From NCBI GenBank assembly GCA_023132545.1, contig JAGLYB010000145.1, positions 1-7,505 on the forward strand: a stretch of 7,505 nucleotides of DNA, read 5' to 3'. This document shows positions 1 to 4,363 of this stretch, in pieces. A program made the position numbers and the translations under genes. The notes under the pieces are model-generated. The model ran no database searches. It saw only the letters and a list, made by a program, of their open reading frames with translations, and was not told the DNA's origin. Each line of letters begins with the position of its first letter. Positions within the stretch are counted from its first letter, which is position 1. The DNA comes from Candidatus Bipolaricaulota bacterium (GTDB lineage Bacteria > Bipolaricaulota > Bipolaricaulia > UBA7950 > UBA9294).

Positions 1-705
1 TACGGACGTTGGGCACTGGAATCGGCAACAGGACGTGCCAGCTTCCGCTTGACGTGGAAGGGCGGACAAGACAACAGAGGCTGCTACAGCTTTTGTATGT
101 GTCCAGGCGGCCTCGTGTTGGCCTGCGCATCGTCCGAAGGCATGCTGACAACCAATGGGATGAGTTTCTCCGGTCGTGCCAAACCCTTTGGCAACGCCGG
201 ATTCCTCGTTCCCGTTAGCATCAAGGATTTCCCTATATCCGAAGATGACCATCCAGCGCTGGCAGGCATCGTATTTCAAGAATCGTTTGAGAAGGCAACG
301 TTCGAGGCGGGTGGATCAGACTACAGCTTGCCTGCCCAGATGCTGACCGAGTTCCTCGATGGGACTGACTCGCTGAACATTCCTGCTGGCCGCTCGTGCA
401 CGCGCACCGTGGCTGCCAATCTTGAACCACTACTCCCTCCTGTCGTCGTCGATATTCTCCGCCGCGCTATTCCTCGCATGCTTCGCGAACTGAACGATGT
501 ACGCACAGAGGAAATCCTCGTGTATGCTGCTGAAACCCGAAGCTCGAGTCCTGTACGCATCATCCGGAATCCCGCGACCTGGGAATCGCTTGGCGTATGT
601 GGTCTGTATCCGCTGGGAGAAGGATCTGGATACACCGGAGGCATTGTCAGCTCCGCCCTCGACGGCCTAAATGCAGCGACACGTTGGGCCGCTGGCAACG
701 AGTAG
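1..705 (+). CDS. FAD-dependent dehydrogenase (COG2509-like), C-terminal part
   Basis: The frame is open from the first base, so this is the last 234 residues of a longer gene whose FAD-binding N-terminus lies outside the window; an internal TTG at 49 is not a credible start. Two conserved blocks identify it: CYSFCMCPGG followed by NGMSFSGRAKPFGNAGFLV near the start, and GLYPLGEGSGYTGGIVSSALDGLNAA just before the end. Both match the uncharacterised NAD(FAD)-utilising dehydrogenase family (COG2509) as I remember it. The last block is the usual C-terminal FAD-contacting glycine motif of two-dinucleotide-binding flavoproteins. The CxC motif in FCMCPGG is characteristic of the family. Substrate and electron partner are unknown; the protein should be cytosolic. 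The gene ends 38 bp from the convergent HAD gene, and I see no clear terminator in between. Confidence 0.85.
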   Translation, partial: YGRWALESATGRASFRLTWKGGQDNRGCYSFCMCPGGLVLACASSEGMLTTNGMSFSGRAKPFGNAGFLVPVSIKDFPISEDDHPALAGIVFQESFEKATFEAGGSDYSLPAQMLTEFLDGTDSLNIPAGRSCTRTVAANLEPLLPPVVVDILRRAIPRMLRELNDVRTEEILVYAAETRSSSPVRIIRNPATWESLGVCGLYPLGEGSGYTGGIVSSALDGLNAATRWAAGNE

Positions 706-743
706 GCTTGAGGCCGCACACCATCTCTCACTCTCTCGGCACA

Positions 744-1403
744 TCAGTTGCTGGGGAAGACCATCTGCGACAGATCCTGATACGACTCGTAGACTGGATA
801 TCCAGTGTCCCGAAGTCGCTCTGGTGATTGGTGACCCTTGGAGATTAGGGCAATAGACATCCCCAGTTCCTCGGCGACTTCGGCGTCGTGAGCCGTGTCT
901 CCGATGAACAACGCCGTGCCAGAGTCAATGGCGAAATCCCGCGACAGGTCCCGTCCTCTCAAGATCTTGGAGTCACCCTCCTGGTGTGCGAGTCCATAGA
1001 CACCATCAAAGAAGTGATCGATATCCAGGTGACAGATCATAGAACGCAACATCCCTTCTTCCATGGCTGAGAGAACGTACTGGCGCATCCCTCGCGCCTT
1101 GACTTGACGCAAGGTGTCCAGAACTCCTTCATGAAGCGGACAATCCTTCAACGCGGGCGCATAGTCGGCAAAGAAATCGGCGGACAAATCGGCCATTGAT
1201 TCGTTTTCGAAGGTCACGCCGATCCGACGGTAGTAGCCCTCTATTGGAAAACCGAATACGTCTCGATAGGCCTTTGCCGTCAACGTCGACAGATCACGCT
1301 TCTCCAATTGCGTATTCACTGTACGGACGACAAGATCGAGGTCATCAATCAAGGTTCCATTAAAATCCCAGATCACTGTGTCGAAATCGGAGCGCATCAG
1401 CAT
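744..1403 (-). CDS. HAD-superfamily hydrolase, phosphoglycolate phosphatase-like
   Basis: A 219-residue protein with the four HAD motifs in order. Motif I is WDFNGTLIDD, with nucleophile Asp13. Motif II is VLSAMEE, with Ser112. The motif III lysine is in SKILRGRDL, around Lys146. Motif IV is LFIGDTAHDAEVA, with Asp169 and Asp173. The alpha-helical cap insert is between motifs I and II, as in Gph/PGMB-type C1-cap enzymes, so a small phosphorylated metabolite is the likely substrate. The second motif-I aspartate, normally the acid/base, is Asn15, as I recall for a recognisable WDFNGT subgroup. The start at 1403 is chosen because GGAGGAGGG (complement of 1412-1420) lies 8 nt upstream; a second ATG at 1397 is possible. 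A reading upstream to 1454 starts at TTG and would include the ribosome binding site, so it is rejected. The gene is divergent from the GNAT gene. The cellular role is not established. Confidence 0.87.
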   Translation of the reverse strand: MLMRSDFDTVIWDFNGTLIDDLDLVVRTVNTQLEKRDLSTLTAKAYRDVFGFPIEGYYRRIGVTFENESMADLSADFFADYAPALKDCPLHEGVLDTLRQVKARGMRQYVLSAMEEGMLRSMICHLDIDHFFDGVYGLAHQEGDSKILRGRDLSRDFAIDSGTALFIGDTAHDAEVAEELGMSIALISKGHQSPERLRDTGYPVYESYQDLSQMVFPSN

Positions 1404-1411
1404 GGCAAGAA

Positions 1412-1420
1412 CCCTCCTCC
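1412..1420 (-). promoter_or_regulatory. Shine-Dalgarno of the HAD gene
   Basis: GGAGGAGGG on the minus strand, 8 nt before the ATG at 1403. This fixes the start of the HAD gene. Further upstream, TTGGCA (1454 to 1449) with TAAGGT (1431 to 1426) at 17-bp spacing could be a weak promoter, but the -10 match is poor. Confidence 0.7.
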
Positions 1421-1487
1421 AGATGACCTTATGGTCGCAGAAACAACCTGCCAACGCACACCGGCACCGTGAGCATTCGTTGTTGTT

Positions 1488-1500
1488 GCGTCCGGGACGC
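1488..1500. repeat. Short palindrome in the HAD/GNAT divergent region
   Basis: GCGTCC-G-GGACGC is a perfect 6-bp inverted repeat around one central base. It sits roughly midway in the 154-bp gap between the two divergent genes, 58 bp upstream of the GNAT start and 85 bp upstream of the HAD start. It could be a dimeric regulator site for either gene. No T-run follows on either strand, so it is not a terminator. I see nothing else convincing in this gap. Confidence 0.35.
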
Positions 1501-1557
1501 GGAACAATCTTCTTCCCATAGTCAAATTCACATCCATCGACAAATCACAGGACTTTC

Positions 1558-2397
1558 ATGGAGGCGTTCGCCGGCTACGCGATGGACGCCAGCGCCACAA
1601 AAGAAGAATCCATGCTGTTTCGCATGTCCAAGAACAGCGTGAATTTCGAGGCTTCCGCTGGCGCCTACAATGGAGATCATCTCGTCGGATTCACGCTGAT
1701 CGGCATTGACGAGATGGATGGCAATCTCACGGCCTATGGCGAAGACACAGGCAGCATCCTTACAGCCTACGACGCAGGCACCGGCATCATTCCCGGTTTC
1801 CGTGGGCACGGCCTTGCCAAGCGTATGTTCGACCACGCATTGCCCGGGCTTCAGGAGCGAGGCGTCAAACGGTTCCTTCTTGAAGTCCTTCAGAAGAACG
1901 AACCAGCAATCAAGGCCTATCAGAAGAGCGAATTTGAGATCACACGCGAGTTCCGCTGTTTCGTTGCGGAAACGAAGAGCCTGAGAAATCTCCCTAGCAG
2001 TGCAGGGATTGAAGTTCGACCTACCAACGCGACCACTTTCGAACGCCTAATACCAGAAGCCGAGTGGATTCCTTCGTTCGAGAACCGCTTCACTGCTCAC
2101 TCGGCCATTCCCGACCACGTTATGTTCTTCGGCGCGTATGACGGAGACGAATGCATCGGTGCAATAGCCTATTGTCAAGCATTGAATTGGCTGTTGTCCC
2201 TGTTGGTCAAGCGCTCCCACCGACGCCGGGGCGTGGGCAAGTCGCTGCTTCAATACCTTGCCACTACGCTGCCAGATACCGTTTCCAAGTTGCCCGCCCT
2301 GAACGTGGATGGCGAGGATAGGGGCATGCAGGCATTCTTTGAAGCCGTTGGGTTCAGCCACCTGATCGATCAGTATGAAATGGGGCGAAACCTTTAG
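1558..2397 (+). CDS. Tandem GNAT-family N-acetyltransferase
   Basis: A 279-residue protein with two GNAT domains. The first has the acetyl-CoA loop GFRGHGLAKRM (R82, G85, A87), then FLLEVLQKNEPAIKAY and FEITREFRCF. This closely follows a two-domain acetyltransferase family I know from Firmicutes (pattern LTAYDTGTGV-P-YRG-G). The second domain has LLVKRSHRRRGVGKSLL (R222, G225, G227) and ends with AFFEAVGFSHL. It transfers acetyl from acetyl-CoA to an unknown amine and should be cytosolic. The ATG has a modest AGGA 5 nt upstream. From this start the protein begins at MEAFAGYAMD, which in relatives is in the middle of helix 1, so strand 1 is missing; a frameshift may explain this (see findings). 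Residues 57-67 and 68-78 look like a tandem duplication. The family call is firm; whether the gene is intact is uncertain. Confidence 0.85.
   Translation: MEAFAGYAMDASATKEESMLFRMSKNSVNFEASAGAYNGDHLVGFTLIGIDEMDGNLTAYGEDTGSILTAYDAGTGIIPGFRGHGLAKRMFDHALPGLQERGVKRFLLEVLQKNEPAIKAYQKSEFEITREFRCFVAETKSLRNLPSSAGIEVRPTNATTFERLIPEAEWIPSFENRFTAHSAIPDHVMFFGAYDGDECIGAIAYCQALNWLLSLLVKRSHRRRGVGKSLLQYLATTLPDTVSKLPALNVDGEDRGMQAFFEAVGFSHLIDQYEMGRNL
1726..1791 (+). repeat. Diverged 33-bp tandem duplication within the GNAT gene
   Basis: Bases 1726-1758 and 1759-1791 encode LTAYGEDTGSI and LTAYDAGTGII. By my count the two units match at 24 of 33 nucleotides, and both keep the reading frame. Family members that I recall have a single LTAYDTGTGV-type segment here, so one unit appears to be extra. 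Confidence 0.55.
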
Positions 2398-2425
2398 CCA
2401 GTTCGAGGAAGATCGTTTCTCATAC

Positions 2426-2453
2426 TTGGAACCGATACATCCGCCGGTACACT
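2426..2453 (+). promoter_or_regulatory. Putative promoter of the methyltransferase gene
   Basis: TTGGAA (2426-2431), a 16-bp spacer and TACACT (2448-2453), each four of six to consensus. The -10 box ends 7 bp before the ATG at 2461, so transcription would start at or next to the start codon. No purine-rich ribosome binding site precedes the ATG, which fits a leaderless mRNA. The match is moderate and could be chance. Confidence 0.35.
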
Positions 2454-2460
2454 AGACTAC

Positions 2461-3123
2461 ATGCGCTATCAACGCTATGGCAAGATCTCATCCATCATCT
2501 ACAGTTGGCTCATTGATCCACTCTTGTGGCCCTTGCGACCCAGGATCGCACGCTTATGCCGCAAGCATGGCGTGAACAACGTGCTGGACATCGGAACAGC
2601 AACGGGTGCCCAGTGTCGAACTCTTGGAGCCGCTGGGATTCATGCCGTCGGCCTTGATCTATCGCAAACAATGGTTGATGCGGCAAGAGCGCGACCAGTG
2701 CAAAACGTTTCGTTCGTGGTTGGCTCTGCTTACGAGTTACCCTTTGAGGATTCGACGTTCGATGCAGCACTACTGAGCCTAGCACTGCATGAGCATTCCG
2801 AGGAGGAACGCAATAGGATGCTGATGGAGGCCATGCGCATCATCGAGCCCAGCGGATATCTGATACTTGCCGAGTATTCGAGGCCTCCCAAGACACTGAT
2901 CCACATTCCCTGGCGCATCATCCAGCTTATCGAGAACCTGGCAGGACCCGAGCATAAAGCCGGATTCCATCAGTTCATCGCAATGGATGGATTGCGTGGA
3001 TTGCTTCGGAGGCATGGCCTCCAGCCGATTGAAGTCGTGCATTCTCATTTCCACACACTTACGATTGCCGTCGTTCGAAGACACAGCACCCTTGAATCAT
3101 CAGCACAGAGTGAAGTAGCGTAG
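2461..3123 (+). CDS. Class I SAM-dependent methyltransferase (UbiE/Methyltransf_11 type)
   Basis: A 220-residue Rossmann-fold methyltransferase. Motif I is VLDIGTATG (residues 41-49), which binds S-adenosylmethionine. The acidic end of strand 2 is GLDLS, with Asp66 for the ribose hydroxyls. The segment YELPFEDSTFDAALLSLALHE (91-111) is the typical motif II/post-II block of ubiquinone/menaquinone-type enzymes, followed by GYLILAEYSRP. The N-terminus YGKISSIIYSWLIDPLLWPLRPRIARL resembles the helical lid of the same group. The acceptor cannot be read from the sequence: small molecule, lipid or arsenite-like substrates all remain possible. The ATG at 2461 is the first sensible start. There is no Shine-Dalgarno, but a promoter-like pair lies immediately upstream. 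The membrane-protein gene follows 45 bp downstream on the same strand and may be cotranscribed. Confidence 0.88.
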   Translation: MRYQRYGKISSIIYSWLIDPLLWPLRPRIARLCRKHGVNNVLDIGTATGAQCRTLGAAGIHAVGLDLSQTMVDAARARPVQNVSFVVGSAYELPFEDSTFDAALLSLALHEHSEEERNRMLMEAMRIIEPSGYLILAEYSRPPKTLIHIPWRIIQLIENLAGPEHKAGFHQFIAMDGLRGLLRRHGLQPIEVVHSHFHTLTIAVVRRHSTLESSAQSEVA

Positions 3124-3168
3124 AATTAATCGCGCAGTGCTCCAGCGGTGCGCAAGTTGAGGTGGCCC

Positions 3169-3492
3169 ATGACGAAAATGACTCAAGAAACGAGAGCTTC
3201 AGTTTGGAAACGCCTGTTCGTCGAGCCTTCCAGCGCGATTGAATTCATCGCCAATCCGCATCCCGCATTCCTCGCATGTAGTGTGGTTGCATTGCTGGCA
3301 GGCATCGTTGGCTGGACAATGGCGTCGATGATTACCGGATGGTTGATTCCCATATGCTCAGTTGTAGCTATCCTGACTGGATTACTCGGAGTTCGCTCCA
3401 AACTGCGCTCGCTCGGACTAATCGGCTTTGTTATGGGCATGTTCTTGTTGCCCAATGCTGTCAATACTGTCATCTGTTTGTTGGGAACGTAA
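3169..3492 (+). CDS. Small hypothetical membrane protein, three predicted helices
   Basis: A 107-residue protein of no family I recognise. A polar N-terminal stretch of about 40 residues is followed by three hydrophobic segments: AFLACSVVALLAGIVGW, then GWLIPICSVVAILTGLLG, then a Lys/Arg-containing loop (VRSKLRS), then LGLIGFVMGMFLLPNAVNTV. By the positive-inside rule the N-terminus and the KLR loop are probably cytoplasmic for part of the chain, but the topology is not certain. The ATG at 3169 is preferred because GAGG (3159-3162) lies 6 nt upstream; GTG at 3148 and ATG at 3178 are alternatives. The exported peptidase gene starts 28 bp after its stop, so the two are probably in one transcript. 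No function is proposed. Confidence 0.7.
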   Translation: MTKMTQETRASVWKRLFVEPSSAIEFIANPHPAFLACSVVALLAGIVGWTMASMITGWLIPICSVVAILTGLLGVRSKLRSLGLIGFVMGMFLLPNAVNTVICLLGT

Positions 3493-3520
3493 TCCAGCTA
3501 CTCGATCAAAGAGAGAAACC

Positions 3521-4150
3521 ATGAACCGCAAGCAAAGAGCAAGAGCGCCGAGAAGCGGATTTCGCCAATTCGTGATCATGTTCATCACATGTCTACTGCT
3601 TCCCACTTCAGCATCGTGCATGATGATTGAGGAGGGCGTGCTACTCGATATACCCGATCGCGCATGGGACCCAACCCGTCCAGACCTTTCCGTTGGCTGG
3701 TGTGCCGAAGCCTGCATTCAGATGGCCCTCGCCTATTACAGTCTGGACTTGACTCAAGCTGAGATCAACCGTGCTGGGAGTCCCGATCATCCTGATTTAT
3801 ATTCCTATGAAATCGACCACGCCTTAGAGATCTTGGGCGCGGAAGCTGACGTGTGGGATGAAGATAATCCTTCTCTCAGTGAGTTCATCGCGTGGATCAA
3901 GTCCCATTTGCTCCACGGTCATCCCGTGCTTTGCGGTGTGAAAATCTACCCGGATGAGCATCCGTCCTGGTCTTTGGATCACTTCGTTCTTGCCGTCGGG
4001 TATACAGATGAGGGGCTGACCCTGAATACACAGCTTGATCTGGATAGACAAGTACTCGTGTCAACCGAGCAGCTTCAATCAAGACATCCTGGCTACTCCT
4101 TTGACAGTCATTGGCATGAGTACTTCGGGAGAGCCATCACCGGCATTTAG
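3521..4150 (+). CDS. Exported C39-like (papain-fold) cysteine peptidase
   Basis: A 209-residue protein with a basic N-region (MNRKQRARAPRSGFRQ), a hydrophobic stretch (FVIMFITCLLLP) and a cleavage-like TSASC at 29-33. This is a Sec signal peptide, possibly a weak lipobox with Cys33. The mature part has VGWCAEACIQMALAYY, with presumed nucleophile Cys61, then a helical middle, then LDHFVLAVGYTDEGLTLNTQ, with presumed His154 and a following Asn169 or nearby residue as third member. This order fits C39-like peptidases. Proteins of this type may be active proteases or amidases; no substrate is evident, and there is no ABC transporter as would be expected for a bacteriocin-processing C39 enzyme. 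The start at 3521 is chosen for the signal peptide and a weak GAGAG 5 nt upstream. An open upstream extension to 3428 overlaps the membrane-protein gene and would bury the signal peptide. Confidence 0.72.
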   Translation: MNRKQRARAPRSGFRQFVIMFITCLLLPTSASCMMIEEGVLLDIPDRAWDPTRPDLSVGWCAEACIQMALAYYSLDLTQAEINRAGSPDHPDLYSYEIDHALEILGAEADVWDEDNPSLSEFIAWIKSHLLHGHPVLCGVKIYPDEHPSWSLDHFVLAVGYTDEGLTLNTQLDLDRQVLVSTEQLQSRHPGYSFDSHWHEYFGRAITGI

Positions 4151-4240
4151 CCTTCCACCGTGAGATCTCTAAGGCGAAATTACAGGACCAAACTAGAAAC
4201 TCGCTGCCATCCTGCATGACACGCCTTCCACCTAGAGAAC
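4150..4240. repeat. Direct repeat GCCTTCCACC-nn-GAGA
   Basis: GCCTTCCACC occurs at 4150-4159 and 4223-4232, exactly 73 bp apart. Each copy is followed after two bases by GAGA, then one variable base and C. The first copy overlaps the last base of the peptidase stop codon, and the second abuts the first inverted repeat of the oxidoreductase promoter region. Its role is unknown. Confidence 0.4.
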
Positions 4241-4253
4241 GCAAGGCGTTCTC
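4235..4253. promoter_or_regulatory. Inverted repeat 1 upstream of the oxidoreductase promoter
   Basis: GAGAACGC-AAG-GCGTTCTC is a perfect 8-bp inverted repeat with a 3-base centre. No T-run follows on either strand, so a terminator is unlikely. It shares the core AAYGC-N3-GCGTT with the next inverted repeat, which supports reading the pair as a double site for a dimeric regulator. Confidence 0.55.
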
Positions 4254-4258
4254 CAAGC

Positions 4259-4281
4259 AACTCAATGCGCAGCGTTGAGTT
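4259..4281. promoter_or_regulatory. Inverted repeat 2, abutting the -35 box
   Basis: Arms AACTCAATGC and GCGTTGAGTT around the centre GCA form a 10-bp inverted repeat with one mismatch (a T-G wobble if folded). It ends 4 bp before the TTGACA box. Its centre is 26 bp from the centre of inverted repeat 1, and the inner 13 bp match the same AAYGC-N3-GCGTT core. The position suits an activator or repressor site. Confidence 0.55.
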
Positions 4282-4285
4282 CCCA

Positions 4286-4315
4286 TTGACAAAAACACCC
4301 AAATCGTGCTAGAAA
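4286..4315 (+). promoter_or_regulatory. Sigma-70-type promoter of the oxidoreductase gene
   Basis: A consensus TTGACA (4286-4291), an 18-bp spacer and TAGAAA (4310-4315), with TG at 4307-4308 giving an extended -10. The expected transcription start is near 4322, leaving a leader of about 40 nt before the start codon. This is the best promoter match in the window. Confidence 0.65.
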
Positions 4316-4347
4316 GATAAACCTGAATTGCATTTGAGCGGATCATC

Positions 4348-4355
4348 AAAGGAGG
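4348..4355 (+). promoter_or_regulatory. Strong Shine-Dalgarno of the oxidoreductase gene
   Basis: AAGGAGGG 8 nt before the ATG at 4364. It settles the start there rather than at an in-frame TTG at 4328, which lies upstream of this site. Confidence 0.85.
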
Positions 4356-4363
4356 GTGTCGGA

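Noticed and set aside
321..731. Long open frame on the minus strand opposite the FAD dehydrogenase
   Set aside because: No recognisable motif; low-complexity Arg/Ser-rich composition; the plus-strand frame carries clear family blocks.
1558..1836. Open frames opposite and offset within the GNAT gene
   Set aside because: Compositionally random translations; the 1558-2397 frame carries both GNAT motifs.
3121..3126. TAGAAT as a -10 box for the membrane-protein gene
   Set aside because: No -35 box at 16-19 bp; the nearest TTGAAT is 23 bp away. Cotranscription from the methyltransferase gene is simpler.
3428..3520. Upstream extension of the peptidase frame
   Set aside because: It overlaps the membrane-protein gene and would place the signal peptide inside the protein.
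4235..4281. Inverted repeats read as terminators of the peptidase gene
   Set aside because: No T-run follows either stem, and both share a core sequence, which suits protein binding better.
4328..4363. TTG start 12 codons upstream for the oxidoreductase
   Set aside because: The strong Shine-Dalgarno at 4348-4355 lies inside this extension, and family members start near MDRFLRIDM.
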